A stretch of 64,000 bases of DNA from Candidatus Rokuibacteriota bacterium (GTDB lineage: Bacteria > Methylomirabilota > Methylomirabilia > Rokubacteriales > CSP1-6). The translations under genes were made by a program, and so were the position numbers. This document shows positions 1 to 7,935 of the stretch, in pieces; the first letter of the stretch is position 1; each line of letters opens with the position of its first letter. The notes beneath the pieces are model-generated. The model made no database searches. It saw only the letters and a list, made by a program, of their open reading frames with translations, and was not told where the DNA came from. The stretch is taken from NCBI GenBank assembly GCA_003220495.1, contig QHSP01000018.1:1-64000 (forward strand). Direction: 5' to 3'.

Positions 1-806
1 GGGCCGGGACTGATCATCCCCATGGCCACCGCCACGAGGAATTCGCGCTCGCTGAGCCAGCCCGTCTGTTGGACGAGGCCTTTCTCGAGAAACGGTACGA
101 TGACGAGGCCACTGCCGAACGTGAGCGAGCCAGCCTTCAAGAAGAACGTGAGTAGCTTGCCGAGTATCGCGCCCAGAGTGTCGGGCGAAGCGGCGACGAG
201 CGGCACGCCGAGCATCAGCGATGTAGTCGTCGATGTGGTCTTACGCGCGCGGAAGAGTGAGCCGTAATACAGGAGGCCGACAACGCCGCACGCGATGAAG
301 ACGAGCGCGACTTCGGCGCGTACGGCAACGGTGATGGCGAAGGCTGCTGCGGCGAGCGTCCATTCCAACCAGTCCTTCATCCCGAGCTTTGTCAGCCGAT
401 AGCAGGAGTGCAGGATCAGCGCGATGACCGCCGGGCTCACACCGTAGAAGATCGCGGTCACCCAGGGGAGCCCTCCAAAGTGCACGTAGAGCGCCCCGAG
501 CGTTGCCACGATGATGAAGTTCGGCAGGATGAACGCCCACCCGCCGGCCCACGCGCCCCAGAAGCCGCCACGGATGTACGAGATCCAGATACCGACCTGG
601 ATCGCGAGGGGTCCGGGCAGCGATTGGCAGACGGCGATGCCTTCCCGCATCTCCTCTTTCGTGACCCACTTCTTTTCGCCGACCAGCTCACGCTCCATCT
701 GGCCGACGAGCGCGACGGGGCCGCCAAACCCGAGGAGGCCGAGACGCAGGTAGTACCGGACGAGCTCGCGGATCGGCACACGGTGGCTGGTCTGTTCCGC
801 TTCCAT
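1..806 (-). CDS. chrA: Chromate transporter ChrA (3' end outside window)
   Basis: CHR-family membrane protein that exports chromate from the cytoplasm. The ATG is at 806 and 268 residues are visible before the gene runs off the left edge. The first repeat carries the family motif FGGP at about residues 27-30 and SLPGPLA near 64. Several hydrophobic helices follow, and a second repeat begins near 215 (FLKAGSLTFGSG, then GMISPGP at the edge). This two-repeat form matches long-chain ChrA proteins of about 400 residues. It is divergent from chrB, and the 83-bp gap holds a perfect inverted repeat that probably controls both. The family is clear; transport of chromate rather than another oxyanion is inferred from family and the ChrB neighbours. 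Confidence 0.9.
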   Translation of the reverse strand, partial: MEAEQTSHRVPIRELVRYYLRLGLLGFGGPVALVGQMERELVGEKKWVTKEEMREGIAVCQSLPGPLAIQVGIWISYIRGGFWGAWAGGWAFILPNFIIVATLGALYVHFGGLPWVTAIFYGVSPAVIALILHSCYRLTKLGMKDWLEWTLAAAAFAITVAVRAEVALVFIACGVVGLLYYGSLFRARKTTSTTTSLMLGVPLVAASPDTLGAILGKLLTFFLKAGSLTFGSGLVIVPFLEKGLVQQTGWLSEREFLVAVAMGMISPG

Positions 807-846
807 TTCCGACCTTCCCCCCTGTCGCAAAGTGGATTCCGGGAGT

Positions 847-879
847 GTAACGCTTGACTCGCAATGTAGCAAGCGTTAC
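847..879. promoter_or_regulatory. Inverted-repeat operator between chrA and chrB
   Basis: Perfect 10-bp arms GTAACGCTTG (847-856) and CAAGCGTTAC (870-879) are separated by 13 bp in the divergent chrA/chrB gap. The placement suits an operator for both genes. ChrB proteins are known chromate-responsive regulators in some bacteria, so ChrB itself is the likely ligand; that link is inferred. Confidence 0.6.
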
Positions 880-889
880 TGTCAACTCG

Positions 890-1846
890 ATGCGCTGGCT
901 GACCCTCCTCACGGCTCTGCCGCCCAAGCCGACCCGGCACCGCGTCGGGGTGTGGCGCAAGCTTCAGCGCATGGGCGCCGTCCGCTTGCGGGGCGCCGGC
1001 TGGATCCTGCCGGAGACTCCGGAGACGACCGAGCTGTTCCAGTGGCTCGTCCAGGAGATCCAGTCGTTCCGCGGCGAGGCGACCCTGCTCCGGGTCGATC
1101 GCGTGGAGACGATGACGGACGAGGAGATCGCCGCGCTCTTCCACAAGGCTCGCGGCGGGGAATACCAGGCCACCGTGCAGGGGTGCCGAGAGATCCTCGC
1201 GCAGCTGGATCGCTACCGCACGAGCCACCGCGGCTCGGTGGCGGCGCTTCGCGGCAAGCTCGATGGTCTCAAGCGCGAGCTGGACCGGATCCAGTCCATC
1301 GACTACCTCGAGGCGCCGGCGGGCCAGCGCGCCCGCGCTCTCTGGGAGACGACGGCCAAGCGCCTGCGGGCGGCGGAGACGCGCCCGCGCGTGACCGGCG
1401 GCCGCCATCGCACCTCGCTGCCCGCGCGGGGCAGCACCTGGGTGACGCGGCCGCGGCCGCACATCGACCGTATCGCGTCGGCCTGGCTCATCAAGCGCTT
1501 CTGCGATCCGGACGCCAAGTTCGCATTCGCCGACGCGGCCGACGCTGCCCGGAAAGGTATCCCCTTCGACGTGCTCGGCGCAGACTTCGGGCATCACGGC
1601 GAGGATTGCACGTTCGAGACGTTGGTCAAGCGATTCGGGCTCAAGGACCAGCGAATCAAGCTCATCGCCGAGATCGTTCATGAGGCGGACCTGCACGACG
1701 GCAAGTTCACGCGAAACGAGTCGACGGGCGTCGATCTGGCGATCCGGGCGCTCGCGGAGGCCACGCCAGACGATCACGACCTGCTCGAGCGGGGCATGGC
1801 CATCTTCGACGGTCTTCACGTGGTCTTGAAGCAGAAGAGGACGTAG
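890..1846 (+). CDS. chrB: Chromate resistance protein ChrB (N- plus C-terminal domains)
   Basis: Probable chromate-sensing regulator or accessory protein of 318 residues. An N-terminal ChrB_N-like region (RHRVGVWRKLQRMGAVRLRG) is followed by a charged helical linker. The ChrB_C domain starts near residue 183 (TWVTRPRPHIDRIASAW) and contains FGHHGEDCTFE and VHEADLHDGK. The ATG at 890 is preferred over an in-frame TTG at 854, because the TTG lies inside the inverted repeat. It is divergent from chrA and is followed by a Tat-exported protein gene on the same strand. Regulation by the upstream repeat, possibly autoregulation, is inferred. The family assignment is firm. Confidence 0.88.
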   Translation: MRWLTLLTALPPKPTRHRVGVWRKLQRMGAVRLRGAGWILPETPETTELFQWLVQEIQSFRGEATLLRVDRVETMTDEEIAALFHKARGGEYQATVQGCREILAQLDRYRTSHRGSVAALRGKLDGLKRELDRIQSIDYLEAPAGQRARALWETTAKRLRAAETRPRVTGGRHRTSLPARGSTWVTRPRPHIDRIASAWLIKRFCDPDAKFAFADAADAARKGIPFDVLGADFGHHGEDCTFETLVKRFGLKDQRIKLIAEIVHEADLHDGKFTRNESTGVDLAIRALAEATPDDHDLLERGMAIFDGLHVVLKQKRT

Positions 1847-1864
1847 TAGATGCAGGAGGCAGAG

Positions 1865-2545
1865 ATGCAACATCCGACGATATCCCGGCGCGGCCTGTTC
1901 GGGGCAGTCCTGGCAGCGCTCGGCACGTATGGCCTCACGCGTAGAGCGCCCGCCCTCGCGGGCGTGACGGAGATCAAGGTGGCAGACAACGTTCCGGAAG
2001 AAAAGCTCGACTTCGAGACGCACGGGATCGAGGGCTGGACGACGGTCGACGGTCAATGGGCCGCGGAGTCGATGGCGGATGCGCCGAGCGGCAAGAAGGT
2101 GCTGGTGCAGCGTGCGACGAAGAACCAGTTCAACGTCATCGTGGCGCCGGGCGGGCCGTACGCCGACGTCGATATCTCGATGAAGTTCAAGCCGGTCGCC
2201 GGCCGCGAGGACGCATCGGGCGGCATCGTCTTTCGCTTCACCGACGGAAAGTACTACGTCGTCCGCGCGAACGCGCTCGAGGACAATTTTCGCCTCTACG
2301 CCTACGACCGGGACCGGCGGCAACTCGCCACGGCCACCGTGAAAGCTCCGGCGCTCGGCCAGTGGCACACCGTGCGCCTCGTGGCCGTGGGCGACCACAT
2401 GCAAGCGTGGCTCGACGGCAAGCTCTACCTGGACCATCGCGACCCACGGTTCAAGTCCGGGCGCGTAGGGCTCTGGACCAAAGCCGATTCGGTCACCGCG
2501 TTCGACGACCTCCGTATTCGTGGCGTGAAAGGGGGCGGCCAATGA
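1865..2545 (+). CDS. Tat-exported LamG/DUF1080-like beta-sandwich protein
   Basis: Predicted exported protein of 226 residues. The N-terminus has a twin-arginine signal (SRRGLFGAVLAALG) and a likely cleavage near ALA-G. The rest resembles a concanavalin-like jelly-roll fold of the DUF1080/LamG type: SGGIVFRFTDGKYYVVRAN, then QWHTVRLVAVGDHMQAWLDG, ending SGRVGLWTKADSVTAFDDL. The ATG at 1865 is chosen because AGGAGG sits five bases upstream; an upstream in-frame ATG at 1850 lacks this. Its stop overlaps the next start (ATGA). Location in the chr cluster suggests a periplasmic role under metal or oxyanion stress, but the substrate is unknown. Confidence 0.72.
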   Translation: MQHPTISRRGLFGAVLAALGTYGLTRRAPALAGVTEIKVADNVPEEKLDFETHGIEGWTTVDGQWAAESMADAPSGKKVLVQRATKNQFNVIVAPGGPYADVDISMKFKPVAGREDASGGIVFRFTDGKYYVVRANALEDNFRLYAYDRDRRQLATATVKAPALGQWHTVRLVAVGDHMQAWLDGKLYLDHRDPRFKSGRVGLWTKADSVTAFDDLRIRGVKGGGQ

Positions 2546-3435
2546 AATGCGCGATCGTCCTGCTTGGTCTCCTCGTGATCGTCGCCGTGCCGGTCGTGGC
2601 GCGCGCCGCCGACCCCGACTGGAAAGCGGTGGAGCAAGCGCTCGGCAAGCCGGGCCAGCTGCAACCCGGCGAGGTCTTCCGGGTCGGGATGCCGCGGACC
2701 GATCTCGCGGTCACCGTGAAAGGAGTTCCGGTCAAGGCCGGGTTCGCGCTCGGATCCTACGCGGCCTTCAAGCAGGTCGGCGACCGCGCGATGGTCATGG
2801 GCGACCTCGTCCTGCTCGACCAGGAAGTGCCCGCGGTGATGTCCGGCCTCTTCAGCGGCGGGCTCGAGGTCACCGCGGTTCACAATCATCTCAACGAGAT
2901 GTCGCCGCACGTCATGTACATGCACTACGAAGGCCACGGCGACGCGATCCAGATGGCCAAGGCGCTCCGCCAGGCCTTGTCGGCCAGCGCGACGCCGCTG
3001 GGCGGCCCACCGGCGACCGCGGCCCCCGGCGGCGCCGCCCTCGACACGAAGCAGATCGAGCAGGCTCTCGGTCGTCAGGGGCGAGACATTGGCGGCGGCG
3101 TCTTCCAGGTCACCGTCCCTCGCGCCGAGGCGATCACCGAGATGGGGCAGCCGTTGTTGCCCGCCATGGGCGTGGTGACGGTCATGAACTTCCAGCCGAC
3201 GGCGGATGGCAAAGCCGCGATCACCGGCGACTTCGTGCTCGTCGACAAAGAGGTGAACGCGGTCGCCAAGACCTTGCGGCAGCACGGTATCGATGTGACG
3301 GCGATTCACAACCATGGGCTCATGGACACGCCGAGGCTCTTCTACATGCACTTCTGGGCCAACGACGACCCGGCAAAGCTCGCCCAGGGCTTGAAGGCCG
3401 CGGTCGACCAGACCAACAGCGTCAAGGCGAAGTAG
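2542..3435 (+). CDS. Secreted tandem DUF1259 (LppY/LpqO-like) protein
   Basis: Exported protein of 297 residues with a Sec signal peptide (hydrophobic to about residue 22, cleavage near ARA-A). It holds two homologous DUF1259 domains, about residues 28-150 and 172-290. Each ends with a parallel motif: VTAVHNHLNEMSPHVMYMHYEGHGD in shortened form HNHLNEMSPHVMYMH for the first, and HNHGLMDTPRLFYMHFWAND for the second. The histidines suggest a metal-binding or catalytic site, but no activity is established. The start overlaps the preceding stop, and a ChrB_C gene follows after 14 bp, so it belongs to the chr-associated operon. Confidence 0.78.
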   Translation: MKCAIVLLGLLVIVAVPVVARAADPDWKAVEQALGKPGQLQPGEVFRVGMPRTDLAVTVKGVPVKAGFALGSYAAFKQVGDRAMVMGDLVLLDQEVPAVMSGLFSGGLEVTAVHNHLNEMSPHVMYMHYEGHGDAIQMAKALRQALSASATPLGGPPATAAPGGAALDTKQIEQALGRQGRDIGGGVFQVTVPRAEAITEMGQPLLPAMGVVTVMNFQPTADGKAAITGDFVLVDKEVNAVAKTLRQHGIDVTAIHNHGLMDTPRLFYMHFWANDDPAKLAQGLKAAVDQTNSVKAK

Positions 3436-3449
3436 GAAGGAGATCGCCG

Positions 3450-3890
3450 ATGAAATGGGTGACCCGAGAAAAGGCGCGCGTCGACCGCATCGCCTGTCCG
3501 TGGCTGATCACGCGGTTCATCGACAAGAACCCGACGTTCCTCTTCGTGCCGGCAAACCAGGTCATGGCGGTCGCCGAGCGTGAAGGGGCGATTCCCTACG
3601 ACGTGCCGGGGGTGGAGCTCGGACACGTCGGCGACCATTGTTCCTTCGATGCCTTCCTGACGAAACACAAGCTCGAGGATCCGGCGCTTCGCGCGCTCGC
3701 CGTCATCGTGCGCGGCGCGGACACCGACGCGCGTCAGCTCACGCCGGAGTCGGCGGGCCTCTACGCGCTGGCCACCGGCTTTCAGGCCATCGCCAAGGAC
3801 GACCACGACAACATGGCTCGGCAGTTCCACGCGTACGACGCCTTGTACGCGTACTGTCGGGCGAACATCGCCGGCTCTCGACACGGCTAG
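3450..3890 (+). CDS. Stand-alone ChrB C-terminal domain protein
   Basis: A 146-residue protein made only of the ChrB_C domain. It shares ARVDRIACPWLITRFID and VGDHCSFDAFL with the C-terminal half of chrB at 890-1846 and lacks the N-terminal regulatory region. AAGGAG at 3436-3441 precedes the ATG. It is probably a cytoplasmic chromate-resistance accessory protein, perhaps enzymatic, since ChrB_C is conserved apart from DNA binding. It sits 14 bp after the DUF1259 gene and 29 bp before the beta-propeller gene. Confidence 0.82.
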   Translation: MKWVTREKARVDRIACPWLITRFIDKNPTFLFVPANQVMAVAEREGAIPYDVPGVELGHVGDHCSFDAFLTKHKLEDPALRALAVIVRGADTDARQLTPESAGLYALATGFQAIAKDDHDNMARQFHAYDALYAYCRANIAGSRHG

Positions 3891-3919
3891 GACCGACGAG
3901 AAGCGTGGAGGAGTGACGC

Positions 3920-4849
3920 ATGGCGCTGAAGCACATCGGCTACATCGACCTTCCGTCGCACGTGGCGCCGGGCGGGTTCGACCACGCGGCCGTCCACAGC
4001 GGGCGGGGACTGCTCTACGTGGCGCACACTGGCAACGACGCGATCGACGTGATCGACTGCGCGACCAATACGTACCTCCGCGCCATCCCAGATCTGACGG
4101 GGGTGGCCGGAGCGCTGGTCTCCGACGCGCACGACCTGGTGTTCACCTCGAATCGCGGGGAGGACACCGTCGGGATCTTCTCGCCGTCTCGGGAGGAGGC
4201 CGTGGCCAAGGTGAAGGTCGGCACTGGGCCAAACGGTCTCGCCTACAGCGCCGATCATCGACTGTTGCTTGCGGCGAACGTCGGTGAGGCGTCGCGACGA
4301 GGGTCATTCACTCTCTCGGTCGTGGACGTCGGGCGCCGGGAGGTGATCGCCGATATTCCCGTTCCGGGCCGGACGCGATGGACCGTCTTCGACGCCGAGC
4401 GCGGACTGTTCTACGTGAACATCGCAGATCCGCCGCAGATCGTCGTCGTCGACAGCGCCGCCCCGACGCGGCTCGCCGACGCGTTTGCGATGCCGGCGCA
4501 GGGCCCCCATGGGCTGGACCTCGATCCGACGACATGTCGTCTCTTCTGCGCGTGCGACGGCAAGGTACTGCTGGTGGTCGACTCGCGGTCGGGCGCCGTG
4601 CAGAGTGAGCACGCGATCAGCGGCGTGCCGGACGTTGTCTTCCACAACGCCGCGTTCAAGCATCTCTACGTCACGATCGGCGATCCCGGTGTCATCGACG
4701 TCTTCGACACCGAGACGATGCGCCGCCTCGAAAGCGTGCCGACCGAACGCGGTGCCCACACGATCGGCTTCGACGCGGTCCGCAACACCGTCTACGCCTT
4801 CCTGCCCGAGACGCATCGGGCGGCGGTCTACCTGGACCTTCCGGCTTAG
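3920..4849 (+). CDS. YncE-like beta-propeller protein
   Basis: A 309-residue repeat protein with no evident signal peptide. Repeating blades of the YncE/NHL/cytochrome-d1 type are visible, with units such as GLLYVAHTGNDAIDVIDCAT, HDLVFTSNRGEDTVGIFSP and FKHLYVTIGDPGVIDVFDTE. These give a six- or seven-bladed propeller, probably a binding scaffold; no catalytic residues can be assigned. GGAGG lies about nine bases upstream of the ATG. It is the last gene of the plus-strand chr-associated run and converges on the CtaG-like gene. Its role in chromate resistance is unproven. Confidence 0.75.
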   Translation: MALKHIGYIDLPSHVAPGGFDHAAVHSGRGLLYVAHTGNDAIDVIDCATNTYLRAIPDLTGVAGALVSDAHDLVFTSNRGEDTVGIFSPSREEAVAKVKVGTGPNGLAYSADHRLLLAANVGEASRRGSFTLSVVDVGRREVIADIPVPGRTRWTVFDAERGLFYVNIADPPQIVVVDSAAPTRLADAFAMPAQGPHGLDLDPTTCRLFCACDGKVLLVVDSRSGAVQSEHAISGVPDVVFHNAAFKHLYVTIGDPGVIDVFDTETMRRLESVPTERGAHTIGFDAVRNTVYAFLPETHRAAVYLDLPA

Positions 4850-4869
4850 AAAAATCATCCCGCCCGGGC

Positions 4870-5742
4870 TTAATCTCGAGGAGAGGGCTCATTGGCTTCT
4901 CCATCCTGCGCGCGGAGATAGCAGCCTACGACGATCAGCACCCCGAGCATGTCCGCCGCGCCACCGATTCCCCACATCATGAGGCCGCCGAGGGATTGAT
5001 CCTCGGCGCTCGGGTAGGAGCGGTACCACGTCTCGCGACTCATCGCGAGCAGGAGGCCGAGGAACGCGCCCTGCAGCGCGGCGAGCACCAGGTAGACCAC
5101 GCGGACGCCGTAGCCCGTCGCCGCGCGCAACCGGGGCGCCGGGTCGACGACCGGCCACCAGAACAGGACCGCGGTGCCGAAGAAGACGAGGTGCTCCACG
5201 TCGTGCACGACGCGATCGGCGACGGCGAGATCGTAGGCGCTCGGCAGGTGCCAGAGCCAGATCGTCGCGACGTGAGCAAGCCACGCGATCCACGCGATGG
5301 TGAGCCCGCTCCAGAGGGCTCGTAGCGCTGTACCCGGTCGTAGCAGCCGGCCGGCGCGTGCGCGAATCGGCCCGGGCAGCGCCCAGCAGAGCGCCGCGAA
5401 AGGATTGGCCAGGAGCAGCAGCGGCGCGGCGCCGACGATCAGCAGGAGGTGCTGCGTCATATGTGCCGCGAAGCTCGCGTGGGCCAGCCGATCGACCGGG
5501 CTCGAGAGCGCAACGAGCGCGCTCAGCAGTCCGCCGGCCGCTGCGGCGACGCGCCAGCCCGAGACGACTCCGCCGCGCCGGCGCAGCTGCCACCAGCCGA
5601 CCGTGTAGGCGCCCGCCACGATCAGGAGAGGCGCGACGACTTCGGGGCGCACGATCCAGGCGCCGGGCGCTGATGACGTCGCGACCGACCAGAGATCGCC
5701 CGCCGGCGCGGCGCCGATAGCTTGTGCGGCTCCGTGGGCCAT
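4870..5742 (-). CDS. CtaG-family (Caa3_CtaG) oxidase-associated membrane protein
   Basis: Polytopic membrane protein of 290 residues matching the Caa3_CtaG family, which is linked to copper insertion or assembly of haem-copper oxidases. Seven or so hydrophobic helices are visible, with family histidines in AAHMTQHLLLIVGAAPLLLL, IWLWHLPSAYDLA and VVHDVEHLVFFGTAVLFWWP. It is the last gene of the minus-strand terminal oxidase cluster, so a role in metallating the cbb3-type oxidase is likely. It is unrelated in sequence to the Cox11-type CtaG. Confidence 0.85.
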   Translation of the reverse strand: MAHGAAQAIGAAPAGDLWSVATSSAPGAWIVRPEVVAPLLIVAGAYTVGWWQLRRRGGVVSGWRVAAAAGGLLSALVALSSPVDRLAHASFAAHMTQHLLLIVGAAPLLLLANPFAALCWALPGPIRARAGRLLRPGTALRALWSGLTIAWIAWLAHVATIWLWHLPSAYDLAVADRVVHDVEHLVFFGTAVLFWWPVVDPAPRLRAATGYGVRVVYLVLAALQGAFLGLLLAMSRETWYRSYPSAEDQSLGGLMMWGIGGAADMLGVLIVVGCYLRAQDGEANEPSPRD

Positions 5743-5756
5743 TGCGGTGCCTGGTC

Positions 5757-5825
5757 CTACTTGCGGATGGCCAGTACCGCCACCCAGACGAAGAAGGCGA
5801 ACGCGACCTTCTCGACCGTGCTCAT
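5757..5825 (-). CDS. Possible 22-residue membrane microprotein in oxidase operon
   Basis: A tiny ATG-started reading frame encoding one hydrophobic segment (EKVAFAFFVWVAVLAI) with a basic end. It lies between the CtaG-like gene and another small hydrophobic frame, four bases from the latter's stop. Small single-helix subunits such as CcoQ or CcoM occur in cbb3 oxidases, which makes this plausible. No clear ribosome binding site is visible and the length gives little statistical support. Confidence 0.3.
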   Translation of the reverse strand: MSTVEKVAFAFFVWVAVLAIRK

Positions 5826-5829
5826 CGGG

Positions 5830-5937
5830 CTAGTACGCGATCGGCAGGAAGCTCGCGAGGATGTTGAACAGGATCCCGAGGCTCAGCGCGAGCAGGTTCA
5901 GCAGCGCCAGCGTGATCAGGATGCGTTCGGCCCGCAC
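5830..5937 (-). CDS. Possible 35-residue single-helix membrane peptide in oxidase operon
   Basis: GTG-started frame preceded by AGGAG, encoding a short basic N-terminus and one long hydrophobic helix (ILITLALLNLLALSLGILFN). It lies nine bases after the FixP-N-like gene and just ahead of the 22-residue frame, in the same direction. It could be a CcoQ-like small oxidase subunit or stability factor. Context, Shine-Dalgarno and hydrophobicity support it; no homologue was recognised. Confidence 0.42.
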   Translation of the reverse strand: MRAERILITLALLNLLALSLGILFNILASFLPIAY

Positions 5938-5946
5938 GCCAGGCTC

Positions 5947-6141
5947 CTACTGACCGGCGCCGAGGCCGGGTCCGAGCCCGCCCCAGAACTTGAAGAGATA
6001 GTAGATGCCCCAGACGGCGAGGATCACGTAGACGGCGAGGAGCCATTTGTTGACGATCCCGTGGTAGGCGTGAATCTCGCCCTGCGCGTAGCGCTCGACC
6101 TCACCGTACTTCGGGTGATGCTCAGGCGTCTGCTCGCTCAT
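5947..6141 (-). CDS. FixP-N-like cbb3 oxidase membrane subunit (separate from haem domains)
   Basis: A 64-residue protein resembling the N-terminal membrane anchor of CcoP/FixP: a polar start with YAQGEIHAYHGIVNKW followed by one transmembrane helix (LLAVYVILAVWGIYYLF). Canonical CcoP continues into two cytochrome c domains, which are absent here. Two such domains are instead fused to the CcoO-like protein at 6286-7935. The ATG at 6141 overlaps the end of ccoS. It probably acts as a small subunit or docking helix of the oxidase. Confidence 0.68.
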   Translation of the reverse strand: MSEQTPEHHPKYGEVERYAQGEIHAYHGIVNKWLLAVYVILAVWGIYYLFKFWGGLGPGLGAGQ

Positions 6142-6289
6142 CGACCCCCTCCGCCCGGAGTACCTGATGCTTGATCCTCTCGAGGCCACGGAACGCGCCG
6201 CTCGCCGCGCCCCAGACGAAGGCGCACACGGCCGCCAAGCTCATCAGCAGCGCCACCGCGAACGCGCCGAGCGTCAGGTGCTCGATCAT
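6122..6289 (-). CDS. ccoS: cbb3-type oxidase assembly protein CcoS
   Basis: A 55-residue single-span membrane protein with the CcoS pattern: an N-terminal helix (GAFAVALLMSLAAVCAFVW), then GAASGAFRGLE, equivalent to the family's FxWAVxSGQFDDLE. CcoS is needed for cofactor insertion into cbb3 oxidase subunit I. The start overlaps the stop of the triheme CcoO gene (ATGA at 6286-6289) and its end overlaps the FixP-N-like gene, so the genes are translationally coupled. Confidence 0.78.
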   Translation of the reverse strand: MIEHLTLGAFAVALLMSLAAVCAFVWGAASGAFRGLERIKHQVLRAEGVDERADA

Positions 6290-7935
6290 TCGCGAATTCC
6301 GGGATACAAGGTTCGTGGCCTGGCGTTCTTCCCTGCGACCCGCCCGGGCCGGGCTGGATCGAGGGCGAAGCGCGGATGGTCGGCGACGATCTCCGGCGAG
6401 TTGAGCGCCGCGCGCGCCTCGGCCGGGAGGTCGAGGATTTCGCCCGTCAGCGGATCCTTCCAGGCCGAAAGCGACAGGACGTAGTACGAGATGGCCCAGC
6501 GCTCCCCCTCGCTCATCGAGTCGCCGAACGAGGGCATCGGCGAGCCGTCGAGGCCGAGGGTCATCGTGCGGAAGATGTCGCGCACGGTCGAGCCGCCCTT
6601 GAACTGACCGCGGGTGAAGTCGGCCGGGCGGATCGGAAACTTGAGGTCGTCGGTCAGCTCCGCCGCCGACTCGCCATCGCCTTTGCCCTCCTCGCCGTGG
6701 CACTGGAAGCACTTGGCCTTCTGGTAGAGATCCTTGCCGCGCGCGACGATCTCCGTCGTTGCCTTCGGGGGCTCGCCGATCGTGGCCGGCGGCTCAGGCT
6801 GCTCGTCCTTCCAGCGGCTCGAGAAGGTCTTGATGAAGGTGACGACGGCCAGACGCTCCTTCTCCGGCAGCTCATGCCACGTGGGCATCGCGGTCCAGCG
6901 CACCCCGCGCGTCACCGTGCGATAGAGATCGCCGTCGGTCGGTAGCGATCCCGAGGCAGTCGTGCGGAACTTGAAGACCCCGAGCGTGAAGTTTCGTGGG
7001 CGCGGGGAGAGGAACGTCGCGGCCAGGCCGTTGCCGTCTCCGCCCTTGCCGTGACAACCGACGCACCGCGAGTTGTAGACCTCGCGCCCCAAGGTCAAGA
7101 GATCCTGGCTACGCGGAATGGTCATGACCGAGAAACCGACCGTCTGCGGCTCGAACACCTCGCGCCAGGCGCCGCGATTGGTCCCGAGCTTCTGGATGTA
7201 GCGGACCAACCCGACCAGCTCCTGGGTGGGGAACACCAGGGTGACCTTCTCGAGCGAGGGCGGCCGCTCGCCGAAGCCCGTGAGGTCGATGACCGGCGTG
7301 CCGTCGACCGGCCACTGACCGTTCGCCGGAGGCGAGACGAACGTGACGCCTTCGGCGTTCGGATAGAGCGGAATCGACGTCGCCGCCTTCATCGTGAAGT
7401 ACGCCTTGAGCTCCGGTGCCGGCGCGAGCGTCGGACCCGCGTCGGTCTTGAGCAGGGGGACGCGCACCCGCGTGTAGAGCCACTTGAAGCTCGGCATGAT
7501 CGAGTCCGGCACCACCAGGCGCGGATCCCAATGATGCGCATAGTGCCAGTCGTCACCGTACTTGAGCCCGACGCGCGTCAGGTCCGGTCCGATGCGGCGC
7601 GTCGAGAGAAGATGCGGCAGGTCGAAGGCGTATTCGCCGGCCTCGGAGACCGGCCCCCACCGCAGATCCTCGCCGGCCACCGGCCGCACGTACTGGCTGT
7701 GGCAGTACCAGCAGCCCTCGCGGATGTAGACGGAGCGGCCGACGCGCTCGAGCGGCGTGTAGTCGGAGGCGTCGTAGCGCACCCACTTCACGTCGCCCAG
7801 GTCCGTCCGCACGGCGCGGCTCACCTGCCTGGACCGCGATTCCGGGATCATCGCCGGGAGAAAGCCCTGGACGAACATCGCCAGCGTGACGAAGAAGAAG
7901 CCAGCGCCGACCGCCAGCGAGCCGATCGATTTCAT
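6286..7935 (-). CDS. Triheme CcoO-CcoP-like fusion, cbb3-type oxidase cytochrome c subunit
   Basis: A 549-residue membrane-anchored cytochrome c. The N-terminus is CcoO-like: one membrane helix, then YIREGCWYCHSQYVRP with the first CXXCH at residues 75-79. Two further cytochrome c domains carry CVGCH near 291 and CFQCH near 409, each with a distal methionine candidate (TAMPTW and SPMPSF). Canonical oxidases put one haem on CcoO and two on CcoP; here three haems are on one chain and the FixP-N helix is a separate gene. The start overlaps the end of ccoN and the stop overlaps ccoS. It passes electrons from soluble donors to CcoN. Confidence 0.85.
   Translation of the reverse strand: MKSIGSLAVGAGFFFVTLAMFVQGFLPAMIPESRSRQVSRAVRTDLGDVKWVRYDASDYTPLERVGRSVYIREGCWYCHSQYVRPVAGEDLRWGPVSEAGEYAFDLPHLLSTRRIGPDLTRVGLKYGDDWHYAHHWDPRLVVPDSIMPSFKWLYTRVRVPLLKTDAGPTLAPAPELKAYFTMKAATSIPLYPNAEGVTFVSPPANGQWPVDGTPVIDLTGFGERPPSLEKVTLVFPTQELVGLVRYIQKLGTNRGAWREVFEPQTVGFSVMTIPRSQDLLTLGREVYNSRCVGCHGKGGDGNGLAATFLSPRPRNFTLGVFKFRTTASGSLPTDGDLYRTVTRGVRWTAMPTWHELPEKERLAVVTFIKTFSSRWKDEQPEPPATIGEPPKATTEIVARGKDLYQKAKCFQCHGEEGKGDGESAAELTDDLKFPIRPADFTRGQFKGGSTVRDIFRTMTLGLDGSPMPSFGDSMSEGERWAISYYVLSLSAWKDPLTGEILDLPAEARAALNSPEIVADHPRFALDPARPGRVAGKNARPRTLYPGIRE

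Noticed and set aside
854-889. TTG start of chrB at 854
   Set aside because: It lies within the inverted-repeat operator and the added residues do not look like ChrB; ATG at 890 fits better.
458-2542. A 694-codon open frame on the minus strand across chrB and the Tat protein gene
   Set aside because: It is antisense to well-supported genes, has low-complexity Arg/Leu/His-rich composition and no family motifs; typical of GC-rich shadow frames.
5947-6141. Full CcoP subunit
   Set aside because: The protein ends after one helix and has no CXXCH; the c-type domains are on the neighbouring CcoO-like chain.
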